From positions 498,756 to 562,755 of the forward strand of contig NZ_KN322987.1 of assembly GCF_000774145.1 (NCBI RefSeq): DNA of 64,000 nt, in the 5' to 3' direction. The notes below the pieces were generated by a model. That model was not told where the DNA came from and did no database searches. It saw only the letters and a list, made by a program, of their open reading frames with translations. This document shows positions 1 to 6,370 of the stretch, in pieces. How positions within the stretch are numbered: position 1 is the stretch's first letter; each line of letters starts with the position of its first letter. Origin of the DNA: Pseudomonas mediterranea CFBP 5447 (GTDB lineage: Bacteria; Pseudomonadota; Gammaproteobacteria; Pseudomonadales; Pseudomonadaceae). Made by a program: the position numbers and the translations under genes.

Positions 1-930
1 GCGCCCCGCCAGTTCGACGATTTCCTCACGGGTCTGGTCCACCGTGCTGCGTCCCCGGGTAACCTGCTCGTTGGCCTGCCCGGCGCGCTGCAGAGTCTGG
101 TCGACGTGAGCCGCTATGTTTTCCATGGCCTGGACCAGTTGACCGATCGCTCCGCTCATCTGTGCCACCTCATCCAATTGGTGCCGGGCGCCGCTTTCCA
201 GTGTCTGCCCGACCTGGGACAAGTCCTGGCCGAGGTCCGACAGATTACGGGTATCGCGCACCACGCCGTCCACCAGATGAGTGACCTGTTGCAGGAAATG
301 ATCGAAGCGCGCCCCCGAGGACACTTTGATGTGCGGGTTACGCTGGTTGTCGGCGTCGCTGCTCAGTTGCGCGGCCGCGGCAAGTACCTTGTCCAGTACA
401 TCCTGGTTTTCCGTGGCGTCCAGCAGGCTCTGGTTCGCCAGGTAGATCAGGATCACGCTTTCCACCACAACGTAGAAAGCATGGACGAAGATCATGCCCC
501 AACCGCCATGGCCGGCCATGACGAACACCGGAAAACCCTGGTGCTGCAACCAGTGGAAGCCAAGATGGTGAACGGCAATCGTCGCGGCGGCGACGACAAT
601 GGGCAGCCAGTCACGGTAGAACGTCAATACGGCCAGCAGGACGAAAATCCCGAAATGGAACTCGACGACGCCGTGGGTCTGATTGATGTGCAGGGCGGCC
701 ATGACCATCAGCGCCACGGCGATGACGCAACGCATGACGCGTGTGCCGCCCAGGCCGCGATACAGGGCGCTGGTCAACAAGCAGGTCGTCGCCCCGACCA
801 GCAGCGCCTGGAGGAAGGTCGAATACATGAAGGCCAGGCCCAGGGAGTACAGCAGAGAGAGCCAGAGCAACCCCAGCATGATGCGATCAGCTTTGCGATG
901 GTGCTCATTGAAACGCGCCGGCGATGTCAT
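1..930 (-). CDS. Methyl-accepting chemotaxis protein with a multi-pass membrane sensor (3' end outside window)
   Basis: Reading leftward from an ATG at 930, 310 codons are open to the window edge. Residues 1-165 are very hydrophobic, with about six candidate membrane segments (roughly 18-36, 40-58, 66-82, 90-104, 107-122, 143-165), and no periplasmic loop large enough for a usual ligand-binding domain. Several histidines (81, 86, 92, 121, 122, 126) lie in or near these segments. From about residue 200 the protein becomes helical and rich in Gln, Ala and Ser heptads, with QLVQAMENIAAHVDQTL-like repeats typical of the MCP methylation and signalling region. This architecture suggests a transducer that senses within the membrane or through a bound cofactor and signals to CheA/CheW. 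The ligand is unknown. The hairpin-tip signature lies beyond the window, so the MCP call rests on the coiled-coil region and overall layout. Confidence 0.85.
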   Translation of the reverse strand, partial: MTSPARFNEHHRKADRIMLGLLWLSLLYSLGLAFMYSTFLQALLVGATTCLLTSALYRGLGGTRVMRCVIAVALMVMAALHINQTHGVVEFHFGIFVLLAVLTFYRDWLPIVVAAATIAVHHLGFHWLQHQGFPVFVMAGHGGWGMIFVHAFYVVVESVILIYLANQSLLDATENQDVLDKVLAAAAQLSSDADNQRNPHIKVSSGARFDHFLQQVTHLVDGVVRDTRNLSDLGQDLSQVGQTLESGARHQLDEVAQMSGAIGQLVQAMENIAAHVDQTLQRAGQANEQVTRGRSTVDQTREEIVELAGR

Positions 931-1022
931 GGGAATGTCCTTTTCATTGACTTGGTGGAGTCCGTGAGCGATGCCGCGTGAAACGGCTATCGGCATGTCG
1001 GAATGCAACTGTAGCCAATTGC

Positions 1023-1040
1023 CACTATCCAATGATAGTG
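1023..1040. promoter_or_regulatory. Inverted repeat CACTATC-N4-GATAGTG, possible operator
   Basis: Two perfect 7-base arms are separated by CAAT, in the 186-base divergent gap between the chemotaxis receptor (leftward) and the C-S lyase gene (rightward), 77 bases before the lyase start. Short dyads of this size placed near a promoter often bind a dimeric repressor. No T-tract follows, so a terminator is unlikely. The function is inferred. Confidence 0.4.
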
Positions 1041-1116
1041 AGCCAACGATCTTTTCCTGCAGGACGTTTGCTTTATCATGACCGCCATCCCACTTCCCTG
1101 ATCTGATGGAACCGCC

Positions 1117-2265
1117 ATGACTTTCGATTTCGACCCCGTGTTCGAGCGACACGGTACCGGCAGCACCAAATGGAGTCGCTACCCGGCCGATGTGTTGCCG
1201 ATGTGGGTAGCCGATATGGACTTCGCTGCCCCGCCCGTGGTCATCGATGCGCTGCGCAAGCGTCTCGAGCATCCGATGCTTGGCTACAGCGTGGCCCAGG
1301 ACAGCCTACGGGCGGCCATCGTGGCTGATCTCTGGAACAAGTACGCCTGGCGCGTCGAGCCGCAGCAGATCGTGTTCTTGCCAGGTGTGGAACCGGGATT
1401 CAACATGGCCCTGCATGGACTGGTGGAGCCGCAGCAGAATGTCGTGGTGCAGGTGCCAAACTATCCGCCGCTGCGCAATGCGCCAGGCCACTGGCAATTG
1501 AACAAGGTGGAGTTGCCTTTCAACCCGGTCAATGGCGAATTCCACACGCCCCTGGCGGCGTTGCGCGAGGCCCTGCACGGCGGTGGCGCCTTGTTGCTGA
1601 GCAATCCCCATAACCCGCTGGGCAAGGTGTTCGGACGGGAAGAACTCAAGGCCGTGGCGGACATCTGCCTGGAGCAGGATGCCTGGATCATCTCCGACGA
1701 GATCCATGCCGAGCTGTGCTTCGACGGCCGGGTGCACATCCCCACCGCCACCCTGAGCCCGGCAATCGCCGAGCGCACCATCACCCTGATGTCCGCCAGC
1801 AAGGCCTATAACATCGCCGGGCTGAAAACTTCGTTCGCCATCATCCAGAACGCCAAGGTGCGCGAGCGGGTCAACAACGCCCGTGCCGGCATGGTCGACA
1901 GCGTCAATGCCCTGGGCCTCGAGGCGACCCGGGCGGCCTACAGCGAGGCTGGTCCGTGGCTTGAAGCGTTGAAGGTATATCTGCAAGCCAATCGCGATTA
2001 TCTGGTCAACGCGGTGCAGACCCGTCTGCCCGGCATCAGCATGACCGTGCCCCAGGGCACCTACCTGGCGTGGTTGGACTGCTCAGAGCTGGGTTTGGAC
2101 GATCCGCAGGCCTTCTTCCTCCATGAAGCCAAGGTCGGGCTCAGCGCCGGGCTGGATTTTGGCGATGACGCCCAACAGTTCGTGCGCCTGAACTTCGGCT
2201 GCCCGCGGGCATTGCTGGAAGAAGGGATTGCGCGGATGGAGAAGAGCCTGAAGACTCGGGGCTGA
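1117..2265 (+). CDS. patB: PLP-dependent cystathionine/cysteine-S-conjugate beta-lyase, MalY/PatB family
   Basis: This 382-residue fold type I aminotransferase-like enzyme has the MalY/PatB layout: an N-terminal substrate loop (KWSRYPADVLPMWVADMDF, residues 18-36), the SNPHNPLGK motif around 162-170, the PLP-pyridine aspartate D194 in ISDEIHAEL, and the Schiff-base lysine K229 in SASKAYNIAG. Members cleave C-S bonds of cystathionine or cysteine conjugates, giving thiol, pyruvate and ammonia. The protein has no signal peptide and should be cytoplasmic. It starts at ATG 1117; no strong Shine-Dalgarno is visible. It stands alone, followed by a REP element, with a divergent chemotaxis receptor upstream. 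Family assignment is firm, but the natural substrate (methionine-cycle intermediate, plant S-conjugate or other thioether) cannot be read from sequence. Confidence 0.9.
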   Translation: MTFDFDPVFERHGTGSTKWSRYPADVLPMWVADMDFAAPPVVIDALRKRLEHPMLGYSVAQDSLRAAIVADLWNKYAWRVEPQQIVFLPGVEPGFNMALHGLVEPQQNVVVQVPNYPPLRNAPGHWQLNKVELPFNPVNGEFHTPLAALREALHGGGALLLSNPHNPLGKVFGREELKAVADICLEQDAWIISDEIHAELCFDGRVHIPTATLSPAIAERTITLMSASKAYNIAGLKTSFAIIQNAKVRERVNNARAGMVDSVNALGLEATRAAYSEAGPWLEALKVYLQANRDYLVNAVQTRLPGISMTVPQGTYLAWLDCSELGLDDPQAFFLHEAKVGLSAGLDFGDDAQQFVRLNFGCPRALLEEGIARMEKSLKTRG

Positions 2266-2286
2266 TCACAAGAAGTGATGATCAAC

Positions 2287-2378
2287 TGTGGCGAGGGAGC
2301 TTGCTCCCGCTGGACTGCGAAGCAGGCCCAAAAACGGGGCCGCTACGCGACCCAGCGGGAGCAAGCTCCCTCGCCACA
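2287..2378. repeat. REP doublet (REPIN), GTGGCGAGGGAGCTTGCTCC type
   Basis: Two inverted copies of TGTGGCGAGGGAGCTTGCTC flank a short central segment, so the transcript can fold into a long hairpin. It sits directly after the C-S lyase gene. This is the usual Pseudomonas REPIN arrangement, mobilised in trans by RAYT transposases; none is present in this window. Confidence 0.9.
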
Positions 2379-2427
2379 TTGGCTATGTGCTGTCAGCATC
2401 GCATTGCCTGGGTCAAAGGGCTGCGTT

Positions 2428-2832
2428 TTACTCATGCATGTCCGGCGCATACACAAAACACAGCTTGTTGCCCTCCGGATCCCGGCAATAGGCTCCGAAG
2501 TAACCTTCCGAGTACTGCGGCCTCGGGCCCGGCGGGCCCTCGTCGTAGCCGCCCATGGCGATGGCCAGGTCCCAGGCGGCGCGCACGGTTTGCGGTGAGT
2601 CGGCGGCGAAGCTCACCTGCATGCCATTGCCCCACGTGGCGGGCAGGCCGTTAAAGGGCTGTTGCACGAACACCTGGGGCCAGCGCTTGCCGGGCTGATG
2701 CCAACCTTCCCCGGGCGGTCCGGAATCGTTTTCACTGTCCATGCGCACCAGCCCCAGGCAACCCAGGACTGCGTCATAGAAAGCGATCATCTTCGGCAAA
2801 TCTCGCGCGCCGATCTGTATATGACTGAACAA
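2428..2832 (-). CDS. VOC-superfamily (glyoxalase/bleomycin-resistance-like) protein
   Basis: The 134-residue product is one vicinal-oxygen-chelate unit with the typical opening FSHIQIGARDLPKMIAFYDAVLG and the closing CRDPEGNKLCFVYAPD. The start is a TTG at 2832, preceded by AAGGAG at a spacing of seven bases; no in-frame ATG has comparable support. The glutamate often found right after GNK in metal-binding members is not seen (NKLCFV), so a changed metal site or a non-catalytic binding role is possible. Such small single-domain VOC proteins act as dimers in the cytoplasm, as lyases, dioxygenases or drug-binding proteins. Neither neighbour suggests a substrate. It ends convergently with the REP element after the C-S lyase gene. 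Confidence 0.85.
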   Translation of the reverse strand: MFSHIQIGARDLPKMIAFYDAVLGCLGLVRMDSENDSGPPGEGWHQPGKRWPQVFVQQPFNGLPATWGNGMQVSFAADSPQTVRAAWDLAIAMGGYDEGPPGPRPQYSEGYFGAYCRDPEGNKLCFVYAPDMHE

Positions 2833-3022
2833 TTCCTATCTCCTTGTCGGGTACGTATGGCCATTGGAGAACTCCTGTCCTCCAACGTTCGCTTGCCGAT
2901 GACTATCGTTCGACGAAACGCCCTGCGCAACGCTCATCGACTGGCTGAATGATCCAACCGAACTCTGCCAAAAAAACCGCGGTCCACCCTCCATCGCATC
3001 CACACCTTGCCTGGAGAACGAC

Positions 3023-3880
3023 ATGGTCGACTACCCTACCCCACCTTTCCCGAAGCAAAGCCAACCGGTGCCCGGCACCCAGCGGAAAATGGACCCGTAT
3101 CCCGATTGCGGCGAACAGAGTTACACCGGCTCCGGGCGGCTGGCGAACAAAATCGCCCTGATCACCGGTGCCGACAGTGGCATTGGTCGCGCCGTGGCGA
3201 TTGCGTTTGCCCGTGAAGGCGCGGACGTGGCCATTTCCTACCTGGACGAACACGAAGACGCCCGGGAAACCGCGCGCTGGGTCGAGCAGGCCGGCCGCCA
3301 GTGCCTGTTGTTGCCGGGTGACCTGGCGGACAAGGCCCAGTGCCGCAAGGTGGTCGATGAGACCGTCGCCCGCTTCGGACGCATCGATGTGCTGGTCAAC
3401 AATGCCGCGTTCCAGATGACCCACGAGCATCTGGAGGACATCCCCGACGAAGAATGGGTGCGCACGTTCGATATCAACATCACCTCGATGTTCAGGATCT
3501 GCCAGGCCGCCGTACCGCACATGAAGGCCGGTGGTTCGATCATCAACACCAGTTCGGTCAACTCCGACATGCCCAAGCCGACCCTGCTGGCCTATGCCAC
3601 CACCAAGGGCGCCATCGCCAACTTCACCGGCGGCCTGGCGCAGATGCTCGGGCCCAAGGGTATCCGGGTGAACAGCGTGGCGCCGGGGCCGATCTGGACG
3701 CCGCTAATTGTTGCGACCATGCCTGAGGAAGAGGTGCAGAACTTCGGCTCCCAGACACCCCTGGGGCGCCCGGGCCAACCGGTGGAAGTGGCGCCGATCT
3801 ATGTGCTGCTGGCGTCGGACGAGTCGAGCTATATCTCGGGGTCAAGGTATGGGATCACGGGGGGCAAGCCGATCCTCTAA
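3023..3880 (+). CDS. Short-chain dehydrogenase/reductase, YghA/YdaD-like
   Basis: The 285-residue SDR has the cofactor motif TGADSGIG at 48-55, NNAA near 126, the serine in INTSSVN and the catalytic pair Y191/K195 in YATTK. The N-terminal extension of about 40 residues (TPPFPKQSQPVPGTQRKMDP) and the C-terminus SGSRYGITGGKPIL are hallmarks of the YghA/general-stress-protein-39 subgroup. Those proteins are NADP-dependent oxidoreductases often induced by envelope or osmotic stress. The start is an ATG preceded by GGAGAACGAC. The gene is monocistronic, followed by a REP doublet, and divergent from the VOC gene. Substrate is unknown. Confidence 0.9.
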   Translation: MVDYPTPPFPKQSQPVPGTQRKMDPYPDCGEQSYTGSGRLANKIALITGADSGIGRAVAIAFAREGADVAISYLDEHEDARETARWVEQAGRQCLLLPGDLADKAQCRKVVDETVARFGRIDVLVNNAAFQMTHEHLEDIPDEEWVRTFDINITSMFRICQAAVPHMKAGGSIINTSSVNSDMPKPTLLAYATTKGAIANFTGGLAQMLGPKGIRVNSVAPGPIWTPLIVATMPEEEVQNFGSQTPLGRPGQPVEVAPIYVLLASDESSYISGSRYGITGGKPIL

Positions 3881-3897
3881 GTTCTGGTGAGTTCTTT

Positions 3898-3981
3898 TGT
3901 GGCGAGGGGATTTATCCCCCCAGCGGGGCGGTGCGCGCCCCAGCGGGGCGGTGCGACGCTTCGCTAAATCCCCTCGCCACA
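3898..3981. repeat. REP doublet, GTGGCGAGGGGATTTATCCC type
   Basis: TGTGGCGAGGGGATTTA and its inverted partner TAAATCCCCTCGCCACA face each other. The central part holds a tandem duplication of the 17-mer CCCAGCGGGGCGGTGCG, an internal expansion not seen in the other doublets. It lies between two convergent genes. Confidence 0.9.
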
Positions 3982-4008
3982 AAAAGCTCCGCGCATTATG
4001 GTTGCTGC

Positions 4009-4458
4009 TCAGGACGACTCCTTGGCAATCACCGAAATCTTCCCATTGCGCTCGATAATCGCAAACTTGATCTGCTCCAGGGTCTCGATCCCCTGGCTTG
4101 AGCGCGCCGCTTCCATGATGTCGGCCTCCACCAGCCGGGCAAGACGCATGCGACCCTGGAGGATCCGGCCATCCTCGACGATGACGGTCGGGCCGCCATC
4201 GATCAGTTGCGAAACCCACTGGGAACGCTGTTTGAGCAGTGACAAGCCGACGTCGATGGCAATCAGCGTCACGATCACCATCAATGCGTTGGTCAGCGAA
4301 AAATCATCCCCCAGCAACGCCTGCTGGGTCGCCTCGCCAATGATCATCAGCAGCACGAAGTCGAAGGTGGTGAGGTCGGCCAGGGAGCGGCGTCCGGCGA
4401 TCTTGAACAGCACCATCAATGCCAGGTACATCGCGCCGGCGCGCAGTACGGAGTCCAT
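4009..4458 (-). CDS. DUF421/YetF-family membrane protein
   Basis: The 149-residue product has membrane segments at about 5-20, 32-48 and 58-75, followed by a soluble tail. The features LFKIAGRRSLADLTTFDFVLLMIIGEATQQALLG and the downstream GPTVIVEDGRI and RLVEADIMEAAR stretches are characteristic of DUF421 (YetF) proteins, whose biochemical role is not established. It is the last gene of a leftward three-gene run (CinA-like amidase, 171-residue membrane protein, this gene), separated from the previous gene by only seven bases, which argues for co-transcription. The ATG is preceded by AGGTGACCT. Confidence 0.88.
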   Translation of the reverse strand: MDSVLRAGAMYLALMVLFKIAGRRSLADLTTFDFVLLMIIGEATQQALLGDDFSLTNALMVIVTLIAIDVGLSLLKQRSQWVSQLIDGGPTVIVEDGRILQGRMRLARLVEADIMEAARSSQGIETLEQIKFAIIERNGKISVIAKESS

Positions 4459-4465
4459 AGGTCAC

Positions 4466-4981
4466 CTAAGGGAAAATGAATTGATCGAAACTGACCGCGC
4501 TGCCGGGCATGGCGATACGGCTGTGATAAGCCCCCAGCCCTGTGCTGACCAATGAGAGGTACAGGCTCGCCTTGCCTTCGGCATCCGCCTGGACCCACAC
4601 CTTCATCCCCTGCCCCACACTGGCCGAACGCACGGGCTGGGGCTGTAGCCCCTGCACGTCGAAGCCTTCCAGCCAGTCGCCGCCCAGCTCCACCTCCAAT
4701 ACCGCGCCGGGCGTCCCCTTGAGATGAAGGATCATGGCGTTGTTGGAGCCGTTGCGATGAAAAAACTCGTACTCGACCCCCAGCCGGCCATCGCTGCTCT
4801 GCACGTCGCGGGAGCTCAACGGGCCGCGTGAAAACAGCCCCAGTAAAGTGAGGATCACCAGCAACACCAGCGCATACCAGCCGACCCGTTCGAACCGCCA
4901 GACCTTGAGCTGATAGGCCATGTCTTCACGGACTGGGAACTCGCGGCTGCGGAAGTCTTCCGGCTCGGTGTGGTTGCTCAT
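4466..4981 (-). CDS. Single-pass membrane protein of unknown function
   Basis: I do not recognise this 171-residue protein. Residues 1-32 are charged and cytoplasmic-looking (RSREFPVREDMAYQLKVWRFERVG), residues 33-50 form one strong membrane helix (WYALVLLVILTLLGLF), and about 120 residues follow that look like a beta-rich soluble domain on the periplasmic side. The placement between a CinA-type amidase gene (9-base gap) and a DUF421 gene (7-base gap) implies an operon. DUF421 proteins are also membrane-bound with a soluble domain, so the two membrane proteins may work together; this is only inferred from spacing. Confidence 0.8.
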   Translation of the reverse strand: MSNHTEPEDFRSREFPVREDMAYQLKVWRFERVGWYALVLLVILTLLGLFSRGPLSSRDVQSSDGRLGVEYEFFHRNGSNNAMILHLKGTPGAVLEVELGGDWLEGFDVQGLQPQPVRSASVGQGMKVWVQADAEGKASLYLSLVSTGLGAYHSRIAMPGSAVSFDQFIFP

Positions 4982-4990
4982 GGGGCTGTC

Positions 4991-5491
4991 CTATCGGTAC
5001 TCACCTGCCAGGGCGCGTTGATGAAAGTAGCGCAGTTGCAGGAGCGCATGCTCGGCGGCCCACAACTGCACTTGCCCGCGCGTGCCGAAAAAGCGCTCCT
5101 GGCGACTGAACAGCGCCCGTTTGCCATTGATCTGGAAGGCCCAGGCAAAGCACACGGTGCCGGCGGGAATGCCATCCATGTCGTCCGGCCCGAGGATCCC
5201 GGTGGTGGCCACCGCCACGTTGGCATTGGCATCGTGCAACGCGCCGAGGGCCATTTCCTCCGCGACTTCACGACTGGTGAGGTTGAAGGTGCCGATGGTT
5301 CGCGGGTTCACGCCCAGCAACCGCTGTTTCGCCTCGGGGGAATACACCACGTAACCGCTCTCGATCAGTGAACCGCTGCCCGGCACTTCGGCCAGCAGCG
5401 TGACGATCTGGCCGGCGGTACAGGATTCGGCCGTGGTCAGGCGCAAGTCATGGTCTCGCAGGTAATCAACCAGGGTATGGGCGACAGTCAT
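4991..5491 (-). CDS. CinA-family nicotinamide-nucleotide amidase-like protein
   Basis: The 166-residue product is a stand-alone CinA C-terminal (PncC) domain. It has the N-terminal AESCTAG motif at residues 21-27, SGYVVYSPEAKQRLLGV, and the ATTGILGP and GTVCFAW motifs. PncC enzymes deamidate nicotinamide mononucleotide to nicotinate mononucleotide in pyridine-nucleotide recycling. The usual AESCTGG is AESCTAG here, and many Pseudomonas carry a separate canonical cinA near recA, so this may be a paralogue with a shifted substrate. The start ATG follows AGAAGGAC. It heads the three-gene leftward operon with the 171-residue protein and the DUF421 protein. Confidence 0.85.
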   Translation of the reverse strand: MTVAHTLVDYLRDHDLRLTTAESCTAGQIVTLLAEVPGSGSLIESGYVVYSPEAKQRLLGVNPRTIGTFNLTSREVAEEMALGALHDANANVAVATTGILGPDDMDGIPAGTVCFAWAFQINGKRALFSRQERFFGTRGQVQLWAAEHALLQLRYFHQRALAGEYR

Positions 5492-5659
5492 GGTGCGAAA
5501 GTCCTTCTGGGATGCTGATGGGTTGACCCCTGCCGCTTGGATTCATTCCCTCCGATCGCTTCCCGACGCGCCGCGACAAATAAATGAAACCGTCCTCCGA
5601 TCCTGCGCCTCAAACCCATAAGGGCCTCACGCTGAGGCTGACTCGATCAGGAGGTCGTC

Positions 5660-6271
5660 ATGTCCGCACCTTTCGTCAAACTGTTCACGCATCCCGAATT
5701 CGCCTGGCAGGACATCCGTGAAGAAGAACAGGCCCATCCGCGTCATTACCTCGGCCACCTGCTGTTACTGGCCCTGATTCCGGCGGTGTGCCTGTTCATC
5801 GGCACCACCTGGACCGGTTGGAGCCTGGCCGAAAACGAAACGGTACGGCTCACTGCCGCCAGCGCACTGCAGCTGTGCGTGCTGCTGTACCTGACCATCG
5901 TCGCCGGCGTGGCGCTCATGGGCCTGTTCATCCGTTGGATGTCCCGCACCTTCGAAGCGCGTCCGACCGTCAACCAGTGCATCGGCTTCGCCGCCTATAC
6001 CGCCACCCCGTACTTCCTGGCCGGGCTTTCCGGGCTCTACCCGAGCCGCTGGCTGGCGGTGGCCGTGCTGCTGGTCGCTTCGGTCTATTCGACCTACCTG
6101 TTGTTCATCGGCCTGCCCAGGTTCATGAGCGTCAAGAAAGAACAGGGGCTGTTGTATTCGGCGAGTGTCTGGGGGGTTGGGTTGCTGGTATTGGTGACTA
6201 TGCTGGTGGAGATGATTCTGCTGTGGTTCAACGTGTTGCAGCCGGAGTACCTGCGGTTTCCGGTAAGTTGA
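5660..6271 (+). CDS. Yip1-family inner membrane protein
   Basis: The 203-residue protein has five hydrophobic segments (about 30-50, 66-90, 108-125, 128-150, 165-192). The N-terminal amphipathic opening KLFTHPEFAWQDIREEEQAHPRHYL and the IGFAAYTATPYFLAGL stretch are typical of bacterial Yip1/YIPF-domain proteins. Their function in bacteria is not defined; membrane organisation or stress roles have been proposed for the fold. The ATG is preceded by a perfect AGGAGGT, so translation should be efficient. The gene stands alone with a compact REP doublet at its 3' end. Confidence 0.88.
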   Translation: MSAPFVKLFTHPEFAWQDIREEEQAHPRHYLGHLLLLALIPAVCLFIGTTWTGWSLAENETVRLTAASALQLCVLLYLTIVAGVALMGLFIRWMSRTFEARPTVNQCIGFAAYTATPYFLAGLSGLYPSRWLAVAVLLVASVYSTYLLFIGLPRFMSVKKEQGLLYSASVWGVGLLVLVTMLVEMILLWFNVLQPEYLRFPVS

Positions 6272-6302
6272 TCAACCGATGGGATCCTGCGCCGGACGCT
6301 TC

Positions 6303-6351
6303 TGTGGCGAGGGGATTTATAAATCCCCCGGGGATAAATCCCCTCGCCACA
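6303..6351. repeat. Minimal REP doublet
   Basis: TGTGGCGAGGGGATTTAT and ATAAATCCCCTCGCCACA are separated by only about 13 bases, the shortest doublet in the window. It lies between the convergent Yip1 and ligD genes and could act as a bidirectional RNA 3'-end stabiliser. Confidence 0.9.
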
Positions 6352-6370
6352 GAATTCCACTGCAGATTCC

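Noticed and set aside
106..981. Long open frame on the forward strand over the chemoreceptor gene
   Set aside because: It is a shadow of the leftward chemoreceptor; its residues (many His, Gln, Arg) have no family pattern, whereas the reverse reading has helices and MCP features.
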